In this document: in pieces, positions 7,301 through 14,899 of the stretch
Position numbering within the stretch: position 1 is the stretch's first letter
How the letters are laid out: each line of letters starts with the position of its first letter
NCBI GenBank assembly: GCA_965223245.1
Contig: CBDCVY010000013.1
Location: 1,798,001-1,862,000 of the forward strand
DNA length: 64,000 nt
Direction: 5' to 3'
Origin: CBDCVY01 sp965223245
GTDB lineage: Bacteria > Nitrospinota > Nitrospinia > Nitrospinales > Nitrospinaceae
The notes under the pieces: generated by a model
The model's input: the letters and a program-made list of their open reading frames with translations, nothing else
The model's database searches: none
Told to the model about the DNA's origin: nothing
Program-made: the position numbers and the translations under genes

Positions 7301-10110
7301 AAAACATTGTAAACTTAAATCAAACCGGCATAAATTTAGTACAAGCTTGGGTCAATGGCAGCAAGATAAATAATGGTTTGTTGATTAAAATTGCCGGTAG
7401 TACTAATGGGATGGGCGTTCACTCAAGTGAGGCAGCAAATGCCGCCAATCGTCCAAAACTTACGGTTTCCTACACTATTTCAACCGGTGGAGACACAACA
7501 CCCCCTGTAGTAACCGCCCCTCCTGACATTACTACAACAGATACGACACCCGATTTGGGAACTGGTACAGCAATAGATAATGTAGATGGCCCTTTAGTGC
7601 CCACAAACGATGCGCCCGCTGTTTTCCCGCTGGGTGTTACCATAGTAACCTGGAGTGCTACGGATAGTTCAGGAAACACTGGAACTGACACCCAAACAGT
7701 CACTATAGAAGAAGCAACTGGCGGTTCAGTAACAGTTAGTTTTCAAAATGGGGTAGAACCAGATGCTAGTTATTCCGGAACTCAAGACAGCTATTTAAGA
7801 GAAACTTCTCCCAACCAAAACGAAGGTAATAATACTCAACTGCTTTCTGATGGTGTAGCTTCCGATCCTGGAAACGGTTTGTTTGGAGAAGTCATGACGG
7901 TAGTGGCCTGGGATCTGTCTTCAATTCCCAGCAACGCCACTGTTCAATCGGCGAGTATTATGATGGATTTCTTTGACGCTAGTTCTGGAGCCTACCACTT
8001 TTATGAAGCACTTACACCTTGGACCGAAGGAACGGTCACCTGGAATAGTTTTGGTGGTGGCACCTCAAATGTCGGTTCAGATATCATTGCAACTATTCCC
8101 CCCTTTTCTTTTGATGAAACAGAAGTAAACTTGACTGCTCAGGGTTTAAGTTTATTACAGGGTTGGATTGATGGAAGTATCCCAAACAACGGGTTAGCCT
8201 TTAAAACTGCAGGAAGTAACAATGGTTTAGGAGCAAATTCCAGCGAAGCCGCGACTAACAGACCCAAAATCACAATCACGTATACAGTATCAGGGGGTGG
8301 ATCAGGAGACATGAGTTTCCAAAATGGAGTTCTACCAACACCGGCTTATTCTGGAACAAATGACAGTTTCTTGCGACAAACATCGCCTAATCAAAATGAA
8401 GGCAATAATATACAGCTCTTATCGGATGGAGTGGCGTCAGACCCAGGTAACGGTTTGTTTGGAGAACTGATATCGGTGATATCCTGGGATATATCAAGCA
8501 TTCCTTCAAATGCAACTGTACAGTCTGCTAGTATTACAATGGATTTCTTCGACGCCAGTTCCGGGGATTATCATTTCTACGAAGCTCTTACTCCCTGGAC
8601 GGAAGGCACTGTCACCTGGAACAGTTTCGGTGGTGGGTCTGCGAATGTAGGCACGGATATCATTGCTACGGTACCTGGATTTTCCTTCGATGAAACCGAG
8701 GTCAACTTAACAGCGCAGGGACTCAGTCTGGTTCAGGGCTGGGTGGATGGAAGCATTCCTAATAACGGTTTGGTTCTCAAAACTGGTGGCAGTAATAATG
8801 GGCTAGGTGCTAACTCCAGTGAAGCCGCTACCAATAGACCCAAACTCAGAGTTATTTATTCTACTTCAGGTGGATCAGGTGGAGACACAATCCCTCCAGT
8901 AGTAACTGCACCTGCGGATATTACAACCACAGACACAACGCCAAACCTGGGAACCGGAACCGCAGTTGATAATGTTGATGGACCGTTAACCCCAACGAAT
9001 AATGCCCCGGGAGTCTTCCCATTAGGTACAACCATTGTGACTTGGAGTGCTACGGACAGTTCCGGCAATACCGGGACCGATAACCAATCCGTCACCATTA
9101 CGGATCCGACATCAACAGATACAACACCTCCCGTAGTAACGGCTCCGGCTGATATTACAACCGAAGCCACAGGGCCGACCACTAGCGTTTCTTTAGGCAC
9201 CGGCACTGCAGTGGATAATGTCGATGGTCCTATAACTCCAACTAATAATGCACCATCCGGTGGATTCCCTGTGGGGACCACAACAGTCACCTGGAGTGCC
9301 ACAGATACAGCTGGCAATACTGGAACTGATACTCAATCAGTAACCATTACGGATACCACAGCGCCAACGGTAACCGCACCAGCGGATATTACCACTACAG
9401 ACACAACACCTAACCTGGGAACCGGAACCGCCAGTGATTTAGTAGATGGATCGATCACTCCGACAAACAATGCACCGGGAACATTTCCGATAGGAACCAC
9501 TATTGTAACTTGGAGTGCCACCGATACGGCCGGCAACACCGGTACAGACACACAAAGCGTTACAGTGCAGTCTGGTGGCTCCACTACAGTGAATCTAACA
9601 AGTTCTAAAGACACTTTTATTCGAGAATTTCAGCCTTTCGATGTCAATGGACTTATGACCACTCTGGAAGCGGATGCAGATCAATTAAGTCCTCCTCAAA
9701 CATTCAACGATGAGATCTTCGCGGTTCTTGCCTGGAATGTGTCGTCTATTCCTAGCACGGCAACCGTGCAATCCGTGACGATTTCTTTCAATGTGACGAA
9801 TACCAGCTCGGGAACCTATAATCTTTTCCAAACGCTGACTTCCTGGTCAGAGAATACAGCGAATTGGTTTACTTTTTCACCGCTTTCCACCAACATTGGA
9901 ACCGGCATTCTAGGATCCTTTACTCCTACGGCAGGAACAAATGTCATTACTCTTAATGCTGCAGGAATTAATTTAGTTCAGGGTTGGATTAATGGGTCTA
10001 TAACCAATAACGGAATTGCCGTTCGTAGCGGAGGAACAACTGATAATACAATTTTTAACTCAAAAGAAGCATCTTCCAACAAACCTCAAATTTCTATTAC
10101 CTATAACTAG
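4333..10110 (+). CDS. Secreted purple-acid-phosphatase-like protein with DNRLRE and HYR repeats
   Basis: I choose ATG 4333 (GAGG six bases upstream) over TTG 4321, giving 1925 residues. A signal peptide ends at about residue 30 (NNVYAQA). Residues 35-130 form an FN3-like domain. Residues 140-460 form a metallophosphoesterase domain of purple acid phosphatase type, with GDSG (about 153), GDNAY (185), FGDRD (218), FHHSP (303) and SHSHAYER (342). An Ig-like domain follows (480-580). After that come DNRLRE-type sandwich domains (nt 6070-6650, 6920-7480, 7735-8290, 8310-8865, 9590-10110) interspersed with HYR domains (6670-6900, 7490-7715, 8880-9570). In the third metal motif, the usual GNH(D/E) reads GDRD. 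The repeats probably form an extended stalk. It is likely secreted or surface-attached, though I see no sorting signal. The substrate is unknown. Confidence 0.8.
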   Translation: MIAGQTKMKIHSWIAIFFIFIFSNNVYAQALDLPQLVDRGPYIQKLTQTSVSIKWWVFTDDTANNTIHYGTSSGSLTSSNTDTTFKVRNVCGSSVECNDFHEYELTLSGLTANTRYYYAVGTSTTPSSEESANGTFMTFPNSGTVKPTRIWAIGDSGTKSTQALLVLESMQNYTKSRDPDVWIMLGDNAYINGDNREYGDAVFFMYPDFLKNVAAWPTFGDRDGVFADSSTQTGWYFSIFNLPTNAELGGSPSGTEAYYSYDYSNIHFVVLDTAETSLSPGSPMLTWLQSDLNTNTKEWVIAYFHHSPYSKGSNDSDPSTIATNVRANALPILETAGADLVLSSHSHAYERSFLIDGHYGSSGTFNPGTNQLNGGNGKSNPLPTANGPYNKPLAGGQPTANSGTVYAVVGSSGILQTNETPLDRSFEETAGPLNHPAMQFSLNTLGSMIIDVYDNRLEAIFLDGFGDIADQFTITHGNNNVAPEIFNVSANHPLTLEVQFSEPLEKTSAENETNYSLDNGVTVTAATLLEDYRTVRLLTSTLSNSTTYNLTVTNVEDYETNTSISAPGIQYSFTPEFIDPPVYSAHFQDGYYPGKSYDGTRDTYIFEGLPDTNYGDKKNLIAHGQFEDAIEGEAIIMVSWDISSIPSNATVQSATFYWDPFNRSETPYFLRQLLTPWDEISVTWNSYGGDTNIGTDILGTMPPEKFGVNPVPLNPDGINIIQGWVDGTTPNYGLALRNAGPGFIPPSGEWWNAVRGRQRQTNNRPRLSITYTVPTGGDSISPSIIAPPDVTVDSTGDQTSVSLGTAVAVDDNGTPSTSNDAPAGGFPLGTTIVTWTATDAAGNTGTDTQKVTVKVPESIQSNTISFQNQVEPSAFYLGTQDAFIRQTSPNQNKGSNAELWSDGLSGDPENTLSGELESVIKWDVSAIPQNAVINSVTVSFNVFNDSPVDNNLYEVKIPWTEDTVTWNVAAEPSAYGTTILGAIPPFTLNENIVNLNQTGINLVQAWVNGSKINNGLLIKIAGSTNGMGVHSSEAANAANRPKLTVSYTISTGGDTTPPVVTAPPDITTTDTTPDLGTGTAIDNVDGPLVPTNDAPAVFPLGVTIVTWSATDSSGNTGTDTQTVTIEEATGGSVTVSFQNGVEPDASYSGTQDSYLRETSPNQNEGNNTQLLSDGVASDPGNGLFGEVMTVVAWDLSSIPSNATVQSASIMMDFFDASSGAYHFYEALTPWTEGTVTWNSFGGGTSNVGSDIIATIPPFSFDETEVNLTAQGLSLLQGWIDGSIPNNGLAFKTAGSNNGLGANSSEAATNRPKITITYTVSGGGSGDMSFQNGVLPTPAYSGTNDSFLRQTSPNQNEGNNIQLLSDGVASDPGNGLFGELISVISWDISSIPSNATVQSASITMDFFDASSGDYHFYEALTPWTEGTVTWNSFGGGSANVGTDIIATVPGFSFDETEVNLTAQGLSLVQGWVDGSIPNNGLVLKTGGSNNGLGANSSEAATNRPKLRVIYSTSGGSGGDTIPPVVTAPADITTTDTTPNLGTGTAVDNVDGPLTPTNNAPGVFPLGTTIVTWSATDSSGNTGTDNQSVTITDPTSTDTTPPVVTAPADITTEATGPTTSVSLGTGTAVDNVDGPITPTNNAPSGGFPVGTTTVTWSATDTAGNTGTDTQSVTITDTTAPTVTAPADITTTDTTPNLGTGTASDLVDGSITPTNNAPGTFPIGTTIVTWSATDTAGNTGTDTQSVTVQSGGSTTVNLTSSKDTFIREFQPFDVNGLMTTLEADADQLSPPQTFNDEIFAVLAWNVSSIPSTATVQSVTISFNVTNTSSGTYNLFQTLTSWSENTANWFTFSPLSTNIGTGILGSFTPTAGTNVITLNAAGINLVQGWINGSITNNGIAVRSGGTTDNTIFNSKEASSNKPQISITYN

Positions 10111-10169
10111 ACTTGGTGCGTCAAGAGCCAAATTGTTTAGGTAGTTAAAGATAGAAATTGTAAAATATG

Positions 10170-12521
10170 TTAAATATTTAAAGGATGTTTTTCCCGATCC
10201 TTATTGGCTGAAAAATGATTTAAAAATCCATCTATGTTTTCAATAAACTCGGGGATATCAAGTGGTTTAACGATATAATTTTCAAACCCTAAATCCCTAG
10301 CCCTTTGAATATCCTTTTTCATTGCATTCGCACTAATCGCCCAAATTGGAATCAAAGCGGTCTCAGGTTTGCTTTTTAAAACCTTAAAAGCTGTTATACC
10401 ATCCATTTCTGGTAGATTGATATCTAACAAAATAAGATCGGGTTGTCGACTCATAGCTAACTCAATTCCCGATATGGCTTCCGGAGCTGAAATCAACTTT
10501 ATTTTAGGGTAGTTGTGACCAATTATTTCTTTAACTAATTTCAAATTAATGGGATTATCTTCGATATACAATATTAAAATTTCATCTAACTCTTTTTCAA
10601 CTTTCTCTGCAATTTTTATTTGGGGTTGGATAAGCTTGGGAAATTCTTTATCATTTCCCTTTGGCAAATCTATGTAAAATGTAGTTCCCTTTCCAAGAGT
10701 TGTCGAGAAATATATAGAACCAGACATAGCTTCAATTAGATTTTTTGAAATCGTTAATCCAATCCCAGTTCCCTCAATTGATGAATTTTGATTACTTAAT
10801 CGATTAAATGGCTCAAAAATTGATTTTTTATCTTTATCTGATATTCCCAAACCCGTATCTTTTACATATACTTGGATAAACTCTGATTCCAACACTTTAT
10901 AGCCCAGAGAAACAGTTCCATTGGGTTTATTATATTTAATGGCATTTGACAAAAGATTTAAAACTACCTGCCTTAGCCTAAAATAATCTGCAACAATAAA
11001 GTCTTCACCAGAAGAATTAATTTCATTTTTAATAACGACTCCATACTTTTCTCCCAATGGTTTCGCCAGATCCAAAGTTTCTTCCAAAAAAGGGCCAATA
11101 CTCACATTTTCAATAGAAAGTTGTAGTTTTCCTGATTCGATTTTTGATAGATCTAAAATTTCATTAATTAATTCAAGTAAATGGTTTCCACCCTTAATAA
11201 TGAAATCTAAATTCTGGGATTGGCCATCATTGAGAGGGTTTCCAGTGGGCATTTTTAAAACTTGGGCAAATCCTAATATAGCATTTAACGGAGTCCTCAG
11301 TTCATGGCTCATTTTAGCAAGAAAATCTGATTTAGCATTATTTGCATTTTCTGCAATTACTTTTGAATCGATTAAACTTTCTTGAGTAGCTTTTAAATCA
11401 TGGATCATTTGATTAAAGGCTTTGGCAAGAGTTCCGAGTTCATCGTCTGACTTTATTTCAATTGCAGCGGGAAGTTGCCCTTTGGAAATATCCTTTGCAG
11501 CACTGATTAACTTTGATATAGGACTCCGGATTTGAGTGGATATCGCTACCGCGAGAATTATTGTTAATACAACTACCAAAAAGCCAAACTGATAAAATTT
11601 TTCTTTTAATTCTATTGTCGGAGCAAACGCCTTTCGGGTCTCTTGCATTACTAATACCGACCAATTAAAGCTACTTAATATCCCCTTATAAGCTGAACCT
11701 GCAAATCCAATCAAAAATTCCCTACCAAAAGAATCTTTCTCTATTAAAAATCCCCTACTACCGTTTTGAGCTTGTTTGGTGGCATTAAAGCTTTGTTTCG
11801 GAAATTTATAATCCCAAATGCTTAAGAAATTTTGGTTAGTTTTAAACTTTAAAATAAATTCAGGAGCCGCAATTATCTCTCCGTTACTATTTATTAAAAT
11901 GGCGTACTGGGATTGATTCTGCTCTATGCCACCAATTTTAATAGAATTAATATTGTCTAATAAAGCTTTCCAATTGCAATGAAGAAAAAGATGACCCAAC
12001 ACCTTTCTACTGTCTTCATCCCAATAAATAGGCAGCGAAAGTGTTAGCACTAAACCACCCGCTTTTCTAAAAAACTTCAAATCTTGAGCTAAAAAATCCT
12101 TCGCTTTAACTCCCGCGTGATACCACTCTTCCTTGGATACATTAACATTTCTAAGCTTTGAGTTTGTTGAAGCAAGGATTTTACCTCCTGGTTGCATTAC
12201 AGAAATCACCCAATAAGGAGATTCTCTTTTCTTCAATTGTTTCATGAAATTTTGCAAAGAAGGATGGTCATCTTGCAAAGCTATTTTTTGGAGTGTTTTA
12301 TTTGAAGCCCAATTTTCTAAATCACGCCGCGCTTCTCTTATCATTAGAAAAAGGTCTTCCATAGATTGGGTAGCTTTCGTTTGAAATTTTGTGCCAATGC
12401 TTTTTTCCAAAGCCACCCGGCTATTTTCATAGGTAAAATAATATAATGTTCCCAATGGTAAAAATGAGACGATAATAAAACTTATAATTATTTTAAAATT
12501 TAGAGTTTTAAAAAATTTCAT
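10170..12521 (-). CDS. Hybrid sensor histidine kinase with periplasmic Cache-like sensor
   Basis: This 783-residue inner-membrane kinase has a first TM at about residues 8-28 and a periplasmic Cache-like sensor to about 305. The second TM is at about 311-331, and a HAMP domain follows. The HisKA domain has the phosphoaccepting His406 in KMSHELRTPLNA. The ATPase domain shows NLLSNAIKYN, DTGLGIS and GTGIGLTIS. A C-terminal receiver has phosphoacceptor Asp700 in LILLDINLPEMDG and Lys in YIVKPLD. All catalytic motifs are intact. There is no output domain, so the signal probably passes to a separate Hpt or response regulator not seen here. The gene stands alone between the phosphatase-like gene (convergent) and a tRNA. 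Confidence 0.9.
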   Translation of the reverse strand: MKFFKTLNFKIIISFIIVSFLPLGTLYYFTYENSRVALEKSIGTKFQTKATQSMEDLFLMIREARRDLENWASNKTLQKIALQDDHPSLQNFMKQLKKRESPYWVISVMQPGGKILASTNSKLRNVNVSKEEWYHAGVKAKDFLAQDLKFFRKAGGLVLTLSLPIYWDEDSRKVLGHLFLHCNWKALLDNINSIKIGGIEQNQSQYAILINSNGEIIAAPEFILKFKTNQNFLSIWDYKFPKQSFNATKQAQNGSRGFLIEKDSFGREFLIGFAGSAYKGILSSFNWSVLVMQETRKAFAPTIELKEKFYQFGFLVVVLTIILAVAISTQIRSPISKLISAAKDISKGQLPAAIEIKSDDELGTLAKAFNQMIHDLKATQESLIDSKVIAENANNAKSDFLAKMSHELRTPLNAILGFAQVLKMPTGNPLNDGQSQNLDFIIKGGNHLLELINEILDLSKIESGKLQLSIENVSIGPFLEETLDLAKPLGEKYGVVIKNEINSSGEDFIVADYFRLRQVVLNLLSNAIKYNKPNGTVSLGYKVLESEFIQVYVKDTGLGISDKDKKSIFEPFNRLSNQNSSIEGTGIGLTISKNLIEAMSGSIYFSTTLGKGTTFYIDLPKGNDKEFPKLIQPQIKIAEKVEKELDEILILYIEDNPINLKLVKEIIGHNYPKIKLISAPEAISGIELAMSRQPDLILLDINLPEMDGITAFKVLKSKPETALIPIWAISANAMKKDIQRARDLGFENYIVKPLDIPEFIENIDGFLNHFSANKDREKHPLNI

Positions 12522-13039
12522 TTAACTTTTGTAAACTTTTTTATTAAACAAGTCCAACGAGCAAAGAAATGATTTTTTAACCATTTATAAGCTTAATATC
12601 GCCGCCAATTTCATGTAAACTTTTGCATTTAAATAGACTAAGGCCTTAGACACAAAAGTCAATTTATTTGAATTGTGGGATTAAAGGTAGGACTTACTAA
12701 ATATATTTAAACCAAATTCAAGAGTTTTTGATCAGCTCTTGACATAATAAAAAAAGGGAAGAGAAAAATAAGTATGGTTTTATTACGCCGGACTGAAAGT
12801 CCACGGGTTGGTTAATGATTGAATAGTTCTTTGTTCATAATCGAATGGTTCATCCTCATTGAAAAACTTTGAGGAATCAAGTGTATTCGCCGGAGAAATA
12901 AGATATTTCCTACTGAACTAATATATAAAAATTATTTAATTACTTTAGTAAGTAATCTCTTTAATAAATCGGAATGATTATATATATTAGAAAAAGTCAG
13001 TTAAGACATCGCGCTAGCTATAAATGTTTTCAAACAAAT
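12522..13039. other. Intergenic region with small hairpins upstream of tRNA-Arg
   Basis: No gene is visible in these 518 bases. Around 12785-12900 are a GNRA-type hairpin (GGACTGAAAGTCC) and CCTCA...TGAGG arms, with GCCGG occurring on both sides of the segment. TTGACA occurs near 12738. The segment could be a structured leader or small RNA, but I recognise no known family. The rest is AT-rich and featureless. Confidence 0.3.
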
Positions 13040-13116
<77 letters not shown>

Positions 13117-13400
13117 CTCCGCGTGGGGCGAACTTGCTGACGACGCACAATGCCCCATTGGTTTGGTTCGAACTTTTTCCGTCTAAGCGCACTCCTAGTG
13201 GAGAGCAAGATTCTGGCGACGGTCATTGCCCTGTTGGGTTCTAACTAATGCCGTTCATCCGCACTTAATTGCCATTTTACTTTTTCTATTTAAATAATAT
13301 GAATAAGCAATAAAGGAGTATCCTCTTAAGGAATCACCCAATTTCATTAAATGGGCGAATTGTTTTATTCCAATTGAAAGTGCAGAGTGAGGAGTTCAGT

Positions 13401-14210
13401 TTATTTTGCGCAGCGGAACCCTATATGGAAATTTTTATTTTCAGGGAGGAGTCTAAATCGAAAACTGGTTCTAAGAGTACTGGGTTCGCCCAACCATGAG
13501 CCACCTCTAAGAATTTTTTCTTTGCCCTGTCTGGGTCCTTGAGGATTATTTCTCGGGGCACGTTTATAATAATCAACGTCATACCAATCGGAAACCCACT
13601 CCCAGACATTTCCCGACATATCATACAATCCGTAATCATTGGAAGGAAAACTACCTATGGGAGATGTATTTTTATTTTCATCATCAAATTGAGTTAATTT
13701 CCAATTGTTTTTGCAGTTGGTATCACAAAAGTTCCCTTTTAAAGACTCAAATTCCATACCCCAAGAAAATTTGAATCCCTTCCCTGCTTTGGCTGCTTTT
13801 TCCCATTCGGCTTCCGTTGGAAGTCGCTTACCAACTTTTTTACAATATTCATTTGCATTTTCCCAAGTAACGGATTCAACAGGTAAATTCTTACCACTAA
13901 AATGAGAGGGATTGTTCCCCATCACTTTTTCATAATCTGTTTGAGACACTTCATATTTATCAAGAAAAAAAGCATCTATATTTACCAAATGCTGAGGATT
14001 TTCATCAACGTACCAATCTCTTCGACATACTTTATAGTATTTCTTACATTCTAAATAACCTTCATTTTTCACGGATCCCATCATGAATTCTCCTGAAGGA
14101 ATTAATGTCATTCCCGGAGGCACTCCTCCTTCAATGGCAAACACAAAAGATATAGGAACCCAGGTCATCAGTAAATAGAAGTAGGTTGTTATCAGAGCCA
14201 ATCGTTTCAT
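13401..14210 (-). CDS. SUMF1 / formylglycine-generating-enzyme-fold protein, exported
   Basis: ATG at 14210 gives 269 residues. An earlier ATG at 14252 would overlap the upstream gene and precede the signal peptide, so I reject it. The signal peptide ends near SFVFA. The rest is an FGE-sulfatase (SUMF1) domain: PPGMTLIPSGEFMMGS, DAFFLDKYEVSQ, PVESVTWENANEYCK, KRLPTEAEWEKAA, YDMSGNVWEWVSDWY, ILRGGSW and GFRCAK. The two catalytic cysteines of true formylglycine-generating enzymes, expected between RGGSW and FRFR, are absent (LGEPSTLRT there). A sulfatase-activating role is therefore unlikely; a structural or other SUMF1-fold role is more plausible. It is last in the apparent operon, 25 bases after the YfiR-like gene. 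Confidence 0.8.
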   Translation of the reverse strand: MKRLALITTYFYLLMTWVPISFVFAIEGGVPPGMTLIPSGEFMMGSVKNEGYLECKKYYKVCRRDWYVDENPQHLVNIDAFFLDKYEVSQTDYEKVMGNNPSHFSGKNLPVESVTWENANEYCKKVGKRLPTEAEWEKAAKAGKGFKFSWGMEFESLKGNFCDTNCKNNWKLTQFDDENKNTSPIGSFPSNDYGLYDMSGNVWEWVSDWYDVDYYKRAPRNNPQGPRQGKEKILRGGSWLGEPSTLRTSFRFRLLPENKNFHIGFRCAK

Positions 14211-14235
14211 TTTAAGTTTCTCAACATGGACTAAT

Positions 14236-14784
14236 CTATTTTGTTTGAACAATCTTAGCTAGTTTCAATACTTTTGAACTAATATAAATCTTTTCTTCTC
14301 TCGATTGTTTATAATTAATTTCAAAGTGTACTTTTTTGCCTTCAATATAAAAATTGACAATACCCCCAGAAGTCCCAAAATTAGGAGTGTCACTTACAGT
14401 GAGCACATTAGAACCCTTCAAGGCTTTTAATATCTTTGGAAACTCTGATTCTTTTTCAGAACTTAAAAAGAGCATATGACAACATTTCATTTCCTTTAAG
14501 GAGTTTATTTTCTTTACAACCAATTTTCGGTTATTGTATTTTTTTCTCGGAAGAGATTTCAATGCTTTAATTACAGGACTTTCCCCATAAACCGCAATTC
14601 GAGTCACATCGCTATCTGGAAACCGATCATCGGGCCACTCCATAAAAGAAAAAAACTTTACCATGAATGCAGCCTTAACTTGGTAAGCCAATGGGTTTCG
14701 GCTTAATTGGTTATCAGCCCCGGCCGTATTTAGCCAAAGCAAAGCCATTACCAAAACAAAACTATGAAATATTTTTTTTGTCAT
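14236..14784 (-). CDS. YfiR/DUF4154-family periplasmic protein
   Basis: This 182-residue protein has a signal peptide (ending NTAGA, about residue 23) and then the YfiR/DUF4154 pattern. It has YQVKAAFMVKFFSFMEWPDD, RIAVYGESPV, CCHMLFLSSEKE, VLTVSDTPNF, GGIVNFYIEGKKVHFEIN and a final SSKVLKLAKIV. YfiR of Pseudomonas represses a membrane diguanylate cyclase from the periplasm. The wider family often sits beside TonB-type receptors and sensor kinases. Here it follows the giant exoprotein gene by 115 bases and precedes the SUMF1-fold gene. A role in assembling or sensing the exoprotein is an inference from position. No diguanylate cyclase is in the window. Confidence 0.85.
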   Translation of the reverse strand: MTKKIFHSFVLVMALLWLNTAGADNQLSRNPLAYQVKAAFMVKFFSFMEWPDDRFPDSDVTRIAVYGESPVIKALKSLPRKKYNNRKLVVKKINSLKEMKCCHMLFLSSEKESEFPKILKALKGSNVLTVSDTPNFGTSGGIVNFYIEGKKVHFEINYKQSREEKIYISSKVLKLAKIVQTK

Positions 14785-14899
14785 TAAAAATTAATGTTCA
14801 ATGAAGAAACAAGAACAAATGCATTTACTAATATAGTAAATACATACTAGTTTAGGTTAACATTATCTTTTTATTTTTCATCCAAAACTTCATATTTTT

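Noticed and set aside
8856..9614. Long minus-strand frames rich in Val and Ser opposite the HYR repeats
   Set aside because: They are antisense reflections of the HYR coding repeats in the phosphatase-like gene.
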